A stretch of DNA of 64,000 nt from Mesorhizobium sp. B4-1-3 (GTDB lineage: Bacteria > Pseudomonadota > Alphaproteobacteria > Rhizobiales > Rhizobiaceae), in assembly GCF_006439355.1 (NCBI RefSeq), contig NZ_VFTG01000009.1, positions 62,001 to 126,000 of the forward strand, in the 5' to 3' direction. Made by a program: the position numbers and the translations under genes. The notes beneath the pieces were generated by a model. It was given only the letters and a program-made list of their open reading frames with translations, was not told where the DNA came from and did no database searches. Below, in pieces: positions 48,525-60,510 of the stretch. Position 1 is the first letter of the stretch. The number at the start of each line of letters is the position of its first letter.

Positions 48525-49838
48525 ATGAAATCCATCCTCAAGCCGCTCCTGATGGTCACCGCGATGGCGATGGGCATAAGTTCCGTCGCCATCTTGCCTG
48601 CCCAGGCAACTCTCGAGCTGAACGTCAACAAGGGCAATGTCGAGCCGATGCCGATCGCCATCCCCGACTTCCAGGGGGGGCTTGGCCCGCAGATATCGGA
48701 GATCGTCACAGCCGATCTGAAACGGTCAGGACTGTTCGCGCCGATCGATAAGGCCGCCTTTGTCGAAAAGATTACCAATCCCGACGCCACGCCCCGCTTC
48801 GACGACTGGAAGGTCATCAACGCGCAGGCGCTGGTCACCGGCAGCGTGAGCAAGGAGGCGGATGGCCGTATCCGCGCCCAGTACCGCCTGTGGGATATTT
48901 TCGGCAACCAGCAGTTGGCCGGCGAGCAGTTTTTCGCCAATGACGCCAATCAACGCCGTGTGGCGCATATCATCGCCGACGCGATCTATGAGAAGATCAC
49001 CGGCGAAAAAGGCTATTTCGACACACGCGTCGTCTTCGTCGACGAATCCGGCGCCAAGAACGCGCGCAAGAAGCGGCTCGCCATCATGGATCAGGACGGC
49101 GCCAATGTGCGCTATCTGTCGGATGGCCGCTCGATCGTGCTGACGCCGCGCTTCTCGCCGAACCGGCAGGAAATCACCTACATGTCCTATGAGAGCGGGC
49201 AGCCGAAGGTCTATCTGCTGCAGATCGAAACGGGGCAGCGCGAGCTGGTCGGCAACTTCCCGGGCATGACGTTCGCGCCGCGGTTTTCGCCCGACGGCCA
49301 GAAGGTGATCATGAGCCTGCTGCGCGACGACGGCAACTCCAACATCTTCGCCATGGATCTGAGGAGCCGCTCGACGACGCGGCTGACCGACTCGACCGCG
49401 ATCGACACCTCGCCCTCCTATTCGCCGGACGGCTCGCAGATCGTCTTCACCTCCGACCGCGGCGGTGGCAGCGGCCGCTCGCAGATCTATGTCATGGGCG
49501 CGGACGGCTCCAACCCGCACCGCATCTCCTTCGGCGACGGAGTCTATTCGACGCCGGTCTGGTCGCCGCGCGGCGACCTCATCGCCTTCACCAAGCAGAG
49601 CGGCGGCGAATTCCAGATCGGCGTCATGAAGACCGACGGCTCGGGCGAGCGCATCCTGTCCTCCGGTTTCCAGCAAGAGGGGCCGACCTGGGCGCCGAAC
49701 GGCCGCGTCTTGATGTTCTTCCGCGATTCCGCCGGCGGCCCCAAGCTGGTCTCGGTCGATCTCACCGGCCGCAACGAGCAGCAGATCCCGACGGCGAACT
49801 ATGCGTCGGACCCGGCTTGGTCGCCGCTGCTTGAGTAG
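48525..49838 (+). CDS. tolB: Tol-Pal periplasmic beta-propeller TolB
   Basis: The 437-residue protein has a signal peptide ([20 protein letters not shown]). An N-terminal alpha/beta domain ([20 protein letters not shown]) comes before a six-bladed propeller with repeated [19 protein letters not shown] blades. It binds Pal and the TolA C-terminus. ATG 48525 is chosen as start: AAGCGAGAAG is upstream and the signal peptide begins there. An open frame reaching back into tolA is not coding. The repeat arm of the following cassette begins at its stop codon. Confidence 0.95.
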   Translation: MKSILKPLLMVTAMAMGISSVAILPAQATLELNVNKGNVEPMPIAIPDFQGGLGPQISEIVTADLKRSGLFAPIDKAAFVEKITNPDATPRFDDWKVINAQALVTGSVSKEADGRIRAQYRLWDIFGNQQLAGEQFFANDANQRRVAHIIADAIYEKITGEKGYFDTRVVFVDESGAKNARKKRLAIMDQDGANVRYLSDGRSIVLTPRFSPNRQEITYMSYESGQPKVYLLQIETGQRELVGNFPGMTFAPRFSPDGQKVIMSLLRDDGNSNIFAMDLRSRSTTRLTDSTAIDTSPSYSPDGSQIVFTSDRGGGSGRSQIYVMGADGSNPHRISFGDGVYSTPVWSPRGDLIAFTKQSGGEFQIGVMKTDGSGERILSSGFQQEGPTWAPNGRVLMFFRDSAGGPKLVSVDLTGRNEQQIPTANYASDPAWSPLLE

Positions 49839-50282
49839 GAACTGAAGAACTGAGGAACTGAGGAATGGAGAGGCCGGGGCGCTTCGTTGAGCGCGCGAGG
49901 GATATGGAGGTCTACCAGCGTGCTTACACAGTCTCTCTTGAGGTGCACAAAGCCACTCTCACTTTCCCGAAAATCGAGCAATACGCGCTAGCTGATCAAT
50001 TGCGCCGCCCGAGTAAGGGCATATGTGCTAATCTGGCAGAGGGATTTGCCAAGCAGAGCCACTCCAAAGCTGAATTTGCCCGCTTCGTTTCGATGGCGAT
50101 TGGGTCATGCAGCGAAGTGGAAACCTGGATATCCTACGCGTTCGACCTTCAATACATTTCTCAGCCCCAACTCGACGCCCGGCGGCATCCTATGCCCAAA
50201 TCCATGGGATGCTCGTCAGCCTCAGAGAGAGGCTCAATTGATCTCTTTCTTCAGTTCCTCAGTTCTTCAGTTCCTCAGTTCC
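49838..50282. mobile_element. IVS-like cassette: four-helix-bundle gene between inverted GAACTGAR repeats
   Basis: Three 8-bp units (GAACTGAA, GAACTGAG, GAACTGAG) at 49839-49864 run from the tolB stop to the ATG of the next gene. Four inverted units lie at 50249-50282, after that gene. The arms would pair over about 26 bases with one mismatch and one G-U pair. A four-helix-bundle gene framed by inverted repeats matches the structure of 23S rRNA intervening sequences (IVS) that carry S23-type proteins. Here the insert splits tolB from pal. Mobility is inferred, not shown. Confidence 0.55.
49865..50241 (+). pseudogene. Four-helix-bundle (S23/IVS-type) protein, apparent 1-base frameshift
   Basis: The frame from ATG 49865 encodes MEVYQRAYTVSLEVHKATLT, PKIEQYALADQLRRPSKGI and CANLAEGFAKQSHSKAEFAR, typical of the four-helix-bundle S23 family. 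After about 50182 the frame loses similarity. A shifted frame from 50185 reads ASYAQIHGMLVSLRERLN and stops at 50241, the expected family end (about 125 residues). One base seems to be missing near 50180-50184. If the unshifted frame is used the protein ends at 50329 with a Ser/Phe-rich tail. S23 function is unknown; it may be an RNA-binding protein. Confidence 0.72.
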
Positions 50283-50475
50283 CCTTTTTTTCATGTTTTA
50301 GCCGCATTTCGGCCTACGGTCCGCGCTGAATGTCCTCCCTGGTAAACGCGTGGGGCTTAGCAGTCGCGGAGGGCGGCTCGAAACCAAACATTAACCGTGT
50401 TTCTTGAATGCCGGTTAACCCAAACGTGGTTACTGGGTGATCAACGAAATCACTCATATGCGAAGGAGAGGCGGC

Positions 50476-50982
50476 ATGGGCCGTATCGCAGCACTTACCA
50501 GAAACCCGGCAATGATCGCGCTGGTGGCGGCTCTCGCCATCACCGGTTGCGCCTCGAAGAAGACCCCGAACAGCGCGGCCGATCTCGGCCTCAACGGCGC
50601 CGGCGCCGCGACGCCGGGTTCGGCGCAGGACTTCACCGTCAACATCGGCGACCGCATCTTCTTCGACACCGACTCCTCGTCGATCCGCGCCGATGCGCAG
50701 ACCACGCTGTCGCGCCAGGCGCAGTGGCTCAACCAGTATCGCCAGTACGCGATCGTCATCGAAGGCCATGCCGACGAGCGCGGCACGCGCGAGTACAATC
50801 TGGCGCTGGGCGCCCGCCGCGCCGCCGCCACGCGCGACTTCCTGATCTCCAAGGGCGTCTCCGCCGGCCGCCTGAAGACCATCTCTTACGGCAAGGAGCG
50901 TCCGGTCGCCGTCTGCGACGACATCTCCTGCTGGTCGCAGAACCGCCGCGCCGTCACGACGCTGTCCGGCGCCGGCTCCTAA
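50476..50982 (+). CDS. pal: Peptidoglycan-associated lipoprotein Pal
   Basis: The 168-residue lipoprotein has a lipobox (ALAITGCAS, lipidated Cys about 30) and an OmpA-type domain with the peptidoglycan signature EGHADERGTREYNLALGARR. It anchors the outer membrane to the wall and interacts with TolB and TolA. ATG 50476 has GGAG 7 bases upstream; an upstream ATG at 50458 is possible. TTAACCG/CGGTTAA half-sites flank a 14-base spacer about 70 bases upstream. The insert before pal may have changed its transcription. Confidence 0.95.
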   Translation: MGRIAALTRNPAMIALVAALAITGCASKKTPNSAADLGLNGAGAATPGSAQDFTVNIGDRIFFDTDSSSIRADAQTTLSRQAQWLNQYRQYAIVIEGHADERGTREYNLALGARRAAATRDFLISKGVSAGRLKTISYGKERPVAVCDDISCWSQNRRAVTTLSGAGS

Positions 50983-51051
50983 GAGCCAGGTCCCGCGGCC
51001 GCCACGTTGGCGCGGCGCCACGGGCGACAAAAATACAACATTGCAGAATTG

Positions 51052-51077
51052 AAAGGCGGCCTCAGGGCCGCCTTTTT
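51052..51077 (+). terminator. Terminator after pal
   Basis: AAAGGCGGC and GCCGCCTTT with a six-base loop, followed by further T residues (TTTTT to 51077). It ends the tol-pal transcript before cpoB. Confidence 0.9.
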
Positions 51078-51204
51078 CATTTGCAACATGCGGAAACAAA
51101 ATTTGGCCGAAGTCTCGCGTCCTGCTATGAGCGCGAGGGCGCTTGCTCCCACTGTTTGATTTGGAAAGGCGCATCAGGCCAACACATCCACCGCGAGAGA
51201 CAGA

Positions 51205-52365
51205 ATGCATTTCAGAACGGTCCTGAGCGGCACGCTTGCGCTGCTGCTCGTATCAAGCCTACCAAGCCTCGCCGCGTCGGCCGACAGCGCCGGACGGGGT
51301 TCCGACAGCGGATTCACCTTCCACCTGCCGACACTCGGCATCTTCGGCGACAAGAAGGAGCCGGAGCAGGCGCAACTCGCGCAGGACAGCAGCGGCGGCG
51401 TGACCGGTCTCGAAGACCAACTGCGCCAGCTGAACGGCAAGATCGAGGAGATGAATTTCCAGATCCTGCAGATGCAGGAACAAATCCGCAAGCAGCAGGA
51501 AGATAATGAGTTCCGCTTCCAGCAGCTCGAGGGCGGCGCGCAAAGCGGCGCCAAGCCGGCCGGGCAGAAGAAATCGGAAGCCGCGCCCCAGGATGGAAAC
51601 AGCAATGGCGGCAAGACCAATCTCGGCGACGCCGGCACCGGGGATTCCGGCACCGGCGGAGCCGGCACCGACAACAGCGTCGCCCAGGCCCCGGCGACGC
51701 AGGCGCCGGCCGACACCGGCGGGCAAAATAGCGGCGGCAAAACAGTCGGCGACGTCATCGTGGAATCGCAAACCGGCGACCCCGGCAAGCTGATCACCGG
51801 CGCACCGCCGAAGAATTTCGGCACCATCACCGTCGACAAGAACGGCAACGTGGTCAATGCCGAGACCGACCCGCAGGCCAGCGCGCCGGCGCAGGCTCCG
51901 ATGGCAAGCGCTCCTTCCGCCGAGACCCCGGCCAGGAAGAACAAAGCCGGCGGCACCGAAGTCGCGGCCCTGCCGTCGACCAACAATCCTGACGAACTCT
52001 ACCGCAATTCCTACCAGTTCATCCTGTCGGGCGATTACCCGACCGCCGAGCAGGGCTTTCGCGACCATATCTCGCGCTTTCCCAAGGACGCCAAGGCGGC
52101 GGATGCGCATTACTGGCTGGGCGAGTCGCTGCTCGGTCAGCAGAAATACCGTGACGCGGCGGAGGTCTTCCTCGCGGCCAGCAAGGATTATCCCAAGGCC
52201 AAGAAGGCGCCCGACATGCTGCTCAAGCTCGGAGTTTCGCTGGTGGGCCTGAAGCAGAACGACGTGGCCTGCGCCACTTTCAACGAGATCGGCAAGCGCT
52301 ATCCCGACGTTTCCGGCACGCTCAAGGAACGCATCAAACAGGAAAAGGCGCTGGCGGCGTGCTGA
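51205..52365 (+). CDS. cpoB: Cell-division coordinator CpoB (YbgF)
   Basis: The 386-residue periplasmic protein has a signal peptide (RTVLSGTLALLLVSSLPSLA). A coiled coil (about 70-110) contains LEDQLRQLNGKIEEMNFQIL. A Gly/Ala/Pro-rich linker follows, then three C-terminal TPR repeats including ADAHYWLGESLLGQQKYRDA. In E. coli CpoB binds TolA and PBP1B to coordinate wall synthesis with constriction. It has its own promoter region after the pal terminator. Its 3' end overlaps tilS by 7 bases. Confidence 0.93.
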   Translation: MHFRTVLSGTLALLLVSSLPSLAASADSAGRGSDSGFTFHLPTLGIFGDKKEPEQAQLAQDSSGGVTGLEDQLRQLNGKIEEMNFQILQMQEQIRKQQEDNEFRFQQLEGGAQSGAKPAGQKKSEAAPQDGNSNGGKTNLGDAGTGDSGTGGAGTDNSVAQAPATQAPADTGGQNSGGKTVGDVIVESQTGDPGKLITGAPPKNFGTITVDKNGNVVNAETDPQASAPAQAPMASAPSAETPARKNKAGGTEVAALPSTNNPDELYRNSYQFILSGDYPTAEQGFRDHISRFPKDAKAADAHYWLGESLLGQQKYRDAAEVFLAASKDYPKAKKAPDMLLKLGVSLVGLKQNDVACATFNEIGKRYPDVSGTLKERIKQEKALAAC

Positions 52366-53753
52366 CGCCCGATACCAAAGCCAACCTCTCAGACCGTCTT
52401 TTCTTCGACCTGGACTTTTCGAGCGGCGCCGTTGCAGCCGTATCCGGCGGCAGCGACTCGACCGCCCTTCTTCTCCTCCTAAAAGATCACCTCGACCGGA
52501 CCGCATCGGGCACCAAACTGCTTGCGGTGACGATCGATCACGGCTTGAGGCCGGACTCGGCCGTCGAGGCGCGGCAGGTCGCCGATTTCTGCGCCGAGCG
52601 CGGCATCGCGCATCGCATTCTCGTCTGGCGCGGCGACAAGCCTGCAAGCGGTCTGCCTGCGGCGGCGCGGGAGGCGCGCTACGGGCTGCTTGCCGAAGCA
52701 GCCGCTGCCGAAGGCATCAAGCTGATCCTGACCGGCCACACAGCCGACGACCAGGCCGAGACGGTGCTGATGCGGCAGGCGCGCGACAATGACGGCCGCG
52801 GCCTCGCCGGCATGGCGCCCACCACGCTGCACGACTGGCGGACATGGATCGTCCGGCCGCTGCTCGGCACAAGGCGCGCGGCGCTGCGCGACATGCTGCG
52901 GCACCGCAACGTGGGCTGGATCGAGGACCCGAGCAACATCGATATCCGTTTCGAGCGGCCGCGCGTACGGGCGAAGCTCCTGGCGGGCGAAGGCGAACGG
53001 CGTATCGCGGAGGTATTGGCACGGTCGCGACAGGCGGCTCTCGAACGTCGGGATAAAGGCCGCCGCGCCGCCATGCTCATCGACGCCCTCGCCGACAGAC
53101 CGTGTCCGGGCCTCATCCGCCTCGATTGCGATTTCGCCGCGCATGAGGATGGCGAGGCGGCCATCTATGCGCTGCGCATTCTTTTGGCCGCCGTCGGCGG
53201 CGTGTCCTTTCTTGCCGACGAGGCGCGCTGCGCTGCGCTGTTTTGCCGTCTGCAGCTGGGATCGCTTTGCGCCTCATTGTCGCGGACGGTGGTCGGCGTG
53301 CGCCGGACAGGCATTTTCCTCCACCGCGAAAACCGCAACCTGCCCGCGCCCGCGCCGCCGGTGGACAACTGGCTCTGGGACAACCGCCGCAGCATCACTT
53401 TCAACGAACGTATCACTTTGAAAGACGGGCAAGGCGACTTGGTGATCGCGCCCCTGGGGACCGCCGCCGCCAGGCAGGCGTCCTTGAGCGAGGATGTTCC
53501 GCAAAGCCTCTCACGCGCGGCGCTGGCCGCGGAGCCTTCGTTGTGGTCCGGCGGCGTATGCCTTGGTTTTGCGGGCGGCGATGCCGGCCTGCTGCCGGTC
53601 TCGGCCGTTCCGGCGGTGGCCCCTTTCGCGCGCTTCCTGCCGTCCTTCGACATCGAGCCGGCCGCCGCCATCGCGTCGCTTGTCGGCGCGCCGCCATTGC
53701 CGGCGCCGCCATTCCACCGCCATGATGGTGGCCGAGGGTGGGCGAAAGCTTAA
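52359..53753 (+). CDS. tilS: tRNA(Ile)-lysidine synthase TilS
   Basis: The 464-residue enzyme converts C34 of the AUA-reading tRNA-Ile to lysidine. The ATP-pyrophosphatase P-loop SGGSDS is at 29-34, with TGHTADDQAETVLMRQARD downstream and VRPLLGTRRAALRDMLRHRN. It starts at GTG 52359 inside the end of cpoB, indicating coupling. Length is typical. The gene is essential in most bacteria, and its placement before ftsH is conserved. Confidence 0.93.
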   Translation: MLTPDTKANLSDRLFFDLDFSSGAVAAVSGGSDSTALLLLLKDHLDRTASGTKLLAVTIDHGLRPDSAVEARQVADFCAERGIAHRILVWRGDKPASGLPAAAREARYGLLAEAAAAEGIKLILTGHTADDQAETVLMRQARDNDGRGLAGMAPTTLHDWRTWIVRPLLGTRRAALRDMLRHRNVGWIEDPSNIDIRFERPRVRAKLLAGEGERRIAEVLARSRQAALERRDKGRRAAMLIDALADRPCPGLIRLDCDFAAHEDGEAAIYALRILLAAVGGVSFLADEARCAALFCRLQLGSLCASLSRTVVGVRRTGIFLHRENRNLPAPAPPVDNWLWDNRRSITFNERITLKDGQGDLVIAPLGTAAARQASLSEDVPQSLSRAALAAEPSLWSGGVCLGFAGGDAGLLPVSAVPAVAPFARFLPSFDIEPAAAIASLVGAPPLPAPPFHRHDGGRGWAKA

Positions 53754-53857
53754 CCGATACATGCTGTTCTGCTTGGCAAGGGGAGGCGCTCTCCCTATGT
53801 TAAGCCCAAGCTTCTCCATCATCGCGGGTCCGCGCGCGGACCCCAACGGGACAATAG

Positions 53858-55792
<1,935 letters not shown>

Positions 55793-55822
55793 GGTTGGTG
55801 CGCGAAAGACCGATCGAGAAAT

Positions 55823-55847
55823 GCCGCGGCTGGTCCGCGGCGTTTTT
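55823..55847 (+). terminator. ftsH terminator
   Basis: GCCGCGG and CCGCGGC with a five-base loop, followed by GTTTTT, 30 bases after the ftsH stop. Confidence 0.88.
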
Positions 55848-55893
55848 GTTTGGGAATTGGAGACAAGGCAAGGCTTCCCTCCTCCTGGCGCCT

Positions 55894-55994
55894 AGAGCGT
55901 TTCACCGTTTCACGGAAACGGCGAACCGCTCTATCTCTTTGTTTTTACGCAATTCCGGACGGAAAACCGATCACACTTCCTGGAATTGCTCCAG
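55894..55994. repeat. Palindromic intergenic repeat (GTTTCACCG...GGAATTGC type), second full copy
   Basis: It is the same element as 19977-20074, here preceded by AGAGC: CGTTTCACCGTTTCACGGAA, then CTCTATCTCTTTGTTTTTAC and the ends GCAATTCC / GGAATTGCTCC. A faint third hairpin-like stretch (AAACGGTGAACCACTTT) follows near 56058. The remaining sequence to 56098 shows no gene. Confidence 0.82.
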
Positions 55995-56098
55995 ATATCG
56001 CCAAACAGCAGATTTCTGGATACGCCCGAGGATGATGGCTCAACGTCTGCGGGAAAAACGGTGAACCACTTTATCCGCCGTATTTGATATTTGATTTT

Positions 56099-56557
56099 TT
56101 ATGATTCAGCTTTCAGCCGCGCATTGCAGAGGCTGTAGTAGCCGCCGCCCTTCTGGATCCAGCGAAGGCCGTTCAACGTACCCGCCTCCTTGTTGTCGTG
56201 GTAACCCTGCAGGCAGGTCTTCATCCGGGCCTTCGCGGGCTTTTCGGTCTTGAACTCGGCGGCGAGGGTGGTCGGGAATGTCACGCCCGCCGGCGCTACA
56301 GTGGGGGCGACCGCCGCGCTGGTGTCCTTCTTCTGCTGCTCCGCGGTTTCGGACGACTCCGAGCTGACACTCTCCGCGGCGGACGTCGCGCATTTCTCCT
56401 TGCGGAAAGTGGCCCAGTCCATGCCGTTCAGAGTGCCGCCCTCCTTGGCTGCCCGATAGGTCTCGCCGCACTCCTTCATCGTCAGCGCGCTCGCAGGTGA
56501 GGCGCTCCAAGCGACCAGTGCCGTCACAGCCAACGTCGCCAATTTCAAACTGAACAT
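56099..56557 (-). CDS. Exported cysteine-module protein, one-module form (unknown function)
   Basis: The 152-residue protein has a signal peptide (LATLAVTALVAWSASPASA). One module is framed by Cys30 and Cys56: YRAAKEGGTLNGMDWATFRK between them. A Ser/Glu/Ala-rich linker follows. The C-terminal domain has TFPTTLAAEFKTEKPAKARM and a Cys115-Cys144 pair around GTLNGLRWIQKGGGYYSLCN. The neighbouring gene has the same parts with three modules. It is reminiscent of PsiF-type repeats, but I do not recognise the family with certainty. Probably periplasmic or surface, with disulfides. Confidence 0.82.
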   Translation of the reverse strand: MFSLKLATLAVTALVAWSASPASALTMKECGETYRAAKEGGTLNGMDWATFRKEKCATSAAESVSSESSETAEQQKKDTSAAVAPTVAPAGVTFPTTLAAEFKTEKPAKARMKTCLQGYHDNKEAGTLNGLRWIQKGGGYYSLCNARLKAES

Positions 56558-56792
56558 TTACACCCTCCTGATTTATAACAAGTTGACGCCTTTTGTATAC
56601 TGTTTGTTCCATATATGTTCAACTGGAATCTTTGCGACCACGGACAAACCCTGGCGGTGAGCAGTGCGGGCGAATCGATGATGCCGACAGTCCAGATGCG
56701 AGCAAGATTGCGGGCGTCTTCGCCCGCAACAAAAAGCCTGCGCATCTTGCGATGCGCGGGCCCTTGTCCGGGGAATATTGCGAGCTAAGCGA

Positions 56793-57629
56793 TCAGCTCT
56801 TCAGCTTGGCATTGCACAGGCTGTAGAAGCCGCCGCCCTTCTGGATCCACTTGAGACCGTTCAGCGTGTTGGCGTCCTTGTTGGCATAATACTGCTCAAG
56901 GCAGGTGTGCATGCGGCCCTTCGCCGGGGTCTCGTTGGCAAATTTCGGCGAGATCGCCGTCGGGAAGGTCACGCCCTTCGGCGCCGCGACGCTCGGCTTT
57001 GCCGGCTCGCTGGTGTAGGTCGCTTCCGTCGGAGCCGGCACGGTGTCGTCGTCGGCGGCGCTGGCGCCGCACTCGGCCTTGCGGAAATCGTTCCACTTCA
57101 TGCCGTTGAGCTTGTTGGCGGTCTTCGCGGCCTGGTACTTGGTGCTGCATTGGGCCATGGTCAGGCCCTTGCCGCCATCGGCAGCGGCGGTCGAGGTCTT
57201 GGTCGTGGTGGCCGGGGCAGCAGCCGCGGCGGTTGCGCCAGGACCGCACTCGGCCTTGCGGAAGTCGTTCCACTTCATGCCGTTGAGCGTGCCGGCGGAT
57301 TTTGCAGCCTGGTACTTGGCGCTGCACTCCTTGGAGCTCAGGCCCTTGGCCGCGTCGTCGGCAGCGGCGGCGGTCTTTGCTTTCTTAGTCGTCTTGGTGT
57401 CGGCGGCCTTGGTATCGGTCGCCGCCTTGGTGTCGGTGGCGGCGGAAGCATCGCTGCCGCACTGCGCCTTGCGGAACTGATTCCAGGTCTGGCCGGCGAG
57501 CGTTCCCGCATCCTTGGCCGCGTTATACTTGGTGCTGCACTCGGCCATGGTCAGCGCGCTGGCTGGCGCTGCCATGAACAAGGTTGCGACGGCGAGACCC
57601 GTCAAAGCTGCAAGTCTATGAATAAGCAT
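56793..57629 (-). CDS. Exported cysteine-module protein, three-module form (unknown function)
   Basis: The 278-residue paralog has a signal peptide (HRLAALTGLAVATLFMAAPA). Its three modules have identical cysteine spacing: Cys31-57, Cys102-128 and Cys161-187, each with KYxAAKxAGTLNGMKWNDFRKAEC-like sequence. Ala/Thr/Lys-rich linkers separate them. The C-terminal domain (Cys243-272, WIQKGGGFYSLCNAKL) is shared with the upstream-located one-module gene. Start ATG 57629 has GGGAG upstream. Module number has clearly changed by duplication. Function unknown; a bacterial-surface or periplasmic role is inferred from the signal peptide. Confidence 0.82.
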   Translation of the reverse strand: MLIHRLAALTGLAVATLFMAAPASALTMAECSTKYNAAKDAGTLAGQTWNQFRKAQCGSDASAATDTKAATDTKAADTKTTKKAKTAAAADDAAKGLSSKECSAKYQAAKSAGTLNGMKWNDFRKAECGPGATAAAAAPATTTKTSTAAADGGKGLTMAQCSTKYQAAKTANKLNGMKWNDFRKAECGASAADDDTVPAPTEATYTSEPAKPSVAAPKGVTFPTAISPKFANETPAKGRMHTCLEQYYANKDANTLNGLKWIQKGGGFYSLCNAKLKS

Positions 57630-57989
57630 GGCGTTTTCTCCCTTGCTGCGCCAATAAGTGTCCCTATGCCAAATCAATAGCTCTCAATGTCCGGTTGCGC
57701 CAGATGCTTCCGACGCGAGGCCCGTCACAAAGTGTGTTCCTCCCGATATGGTGATAAATTGCTTGCGGGTTCGCGCCAGCCAAGGTTCGCCGTGGGTTGG
57801 GCGTCGAACAGCCTCGCGCCGGCAGGTGTAGCGCTGCCAGGTCAAGGTGGTGATAGGCTGCCGAACCACTTGCACCGCCCGCGACAATGTTTTTCTAAGG
57901 ATTGGTAATATACAATTACGAAATTTGATGATCGGATGCGGCCCAATTGTGGCAATACGGGCGGCTGAAAACCCGACGGGGACTTAAGC
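57630..57989. other. 360-bp divergent region before glmM
   Basis: It separates the minus-strand cysteine-module gene from glmM. No gene, tRNA or repeat is recognised. It should carry both promoters. The AT-rich stretch TTGGTAATATACAATTACGA (about 57902-57921) is a possible glmM promoter region. Confidence 0.45.
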
Positions 57990-59342
<1,353 letters not shown>

Positions 59343-59377
59343 ACCCGGCCGCCAGGCGGAAGTTCTCCTTATCCGAA

Positions 59378-59406
59378 AGCCCGCCATCGCGGCGGGCTGT
59401 CGTTTT
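59378..59406 (+). terminator. glmM terminator
   Basis: AGCCCGCC and GGCGGGCT with loop ATCGC, then GTCGTTTT. It lies 36 bases after the glmM stop. Confidence 0.82.
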
Positions 59407-59470
59407 CTTGTGCCGCTCGGACAACGGCGCTCCCTCTAAAATTGTATAGATTCGTGGTTAATCGATACGG

Positions 59471-59485
59471 TTAAACGGCTCTTAA
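59471..59485. promoter_or_regulatory. CtrA-type box upstream of the first OMP gene
   Basis: TTAA-ACGGCTC-TTAA is a perfect TTAA-N7-TTAA match followed by C, 78 bases before the start codon. Another TTAA half-site (GGTTAATCG) is just upstream. Confidence 0.65.
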
Positions 59486-59562
59486 CCTTTGCAATTCATT
59501 ATCCACACCCGAGGCAACCATCTTCGGGCGTCGTCGTCCCGAGGCTCCTTAGGGGTGACAGC

Positions 59563-60399
59563 ATGTTCAATATAAAGAGAATGGCAGTGCTTGCCGCGCT
59601 GTTCGCGGGGCTAGCCGGCCCGGCGCTGGCGGCCGATCTTCCGCAGCCGATCGAAGAGGCTCCGCCGCCGGTCGTCGAAGCGCTGCCCGTCGATGTGGGC
59701 GGCTGGTATATCCGCGGCGACATCGACTATCACAAGTCGACCGTGCGCGGTATCGACTACATGACCTACGCCGTCGATCCTTGTAACTGCTCGGTCACTC
59801 CCGGCAGCAAGAGCTTCGATTTCGGCAAGCTGAAGGGCGGCTTCTCGCTCGGCGGCGGCGTCGGCTACAAGATCAACGATTACTTCCGCACGGACGTGAC
59901 CGCGGACTACTGGTTCAAGTCGAACTTCAACGGCGGAACTTCGGATCTGAGCGGCGCAACGTCGGTTGAAGTGTCGAAGATGAGCGCGCTGCTGCTGCTC
60001 GCCAACGCTTATGTTGATATCGGCACATGGCATGGCATCACGCCCTATGTCGGCGCCGGTATCGGCGGCGCGCACATCAAGTGGGACACTGTCCACGATC
60101 CGAACACCCCCGAGACCAATCCGGGCTCCTCCAACTGGCGCTTCGCCTATGCGCTCATGGCCGGCGCATCCTACTGCCTGACCGACAGGGTGATCCTCGA
60201 CGCCGGCTACCGCTTCACGCACATCCAGGGCGGCCGCATGTTCGAATGGAGCCCGACCAGCACGGGTCCGGGCTTCGATCGCGGCATCAACACCCACGAG
60301 GTGCGCGGCGGCCTGCGTTACCAGTTCGGCGGCAACAATGGCTGTGCCGCGCCGGTGGTCGCCTATCAGCCGGAACCGGAGCCGATCTACACCAAGTAA
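59563..60399 (+). CDS. Outer-membrane beta-barrel protein (Omp25/31-like)
   Basis: The 278-residue protein has a signal peptide ending GPALA (about residue 23). A short Pro-rich segment (QPIEEAPPPVVEALPVDVGG) comes before alternating amphipathic beta-strands such as WYIRGDIDYHKSTVRG and GGGVGYKINDYFRTDVTADYW. The C-terminus has GGLRYQFGG. It belongs to the opacity/Omp25-Omp31-like 8-stranded barrel group of Hyphomicrobiales. A paralog of similar size follows 201 bases later. The product probably stabilises the outer membrane or binds host molecules. Confidence 0.88.
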   Translation: MFNIKRMAVLAALFAGLAGPALAADLPQPIEEAPPPVVEALPVDVGGWYIRGDIDYHKSTVRGIDYMTYAVDPCNCSVTPGSKSFDFGKLKGGFSLGGGVGYKINDYFRTDVTADYWFKSNFNGGTSDLSGATSVEVSKMSALLLLANAYVDIGTWHGITPYVGAGIGGAHIKWDTVHDPNTPETNPGSSNWRFAYALMAGASYCLTDRVILDAGYRFTHIQGGRMFEWSPTSTGPGFDRGINTHEVRGGLRYQFGGNNGCAAPVVAYQPEPEPIYTK

Positions 60400-60426
60400 T
60401 CGCTTCCTAGATCCTAGAATTCCAAG

Positions 60427-60452
60427 CCGCCCGGCGCCAGCCGGGCGGTTTT
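60427..60452 (+). terminator. Terminator between the two OMP genes
   Basis: CCGCCCGGC and GCCGGGCGG with loop GCCA, followed by TTTT. It shows that the two OMP genes are separate transcripts. Confidence 0.9.
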
Positions 60453-60510
60453 CGTTTCTGCGTCGCCGATATATATTGGTCGAAATCAATTCGGTAACCG
60501 CCCGTTATCC

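Noticed and set aside
49838..50290. Reading the inverted arrays plus T-run (50283-50291) as a simple terminator
   Set aside because: The arms are separated by a 385-base gene, far too long for a terminator loop. The T-run could only serve with a local stem, which is not seen.
57630..57989. tRNA or small RNA in the gap before glmM
   Set aside because: GGTTCG-like strings are present but no cloverleaf or terminator can be built around them.
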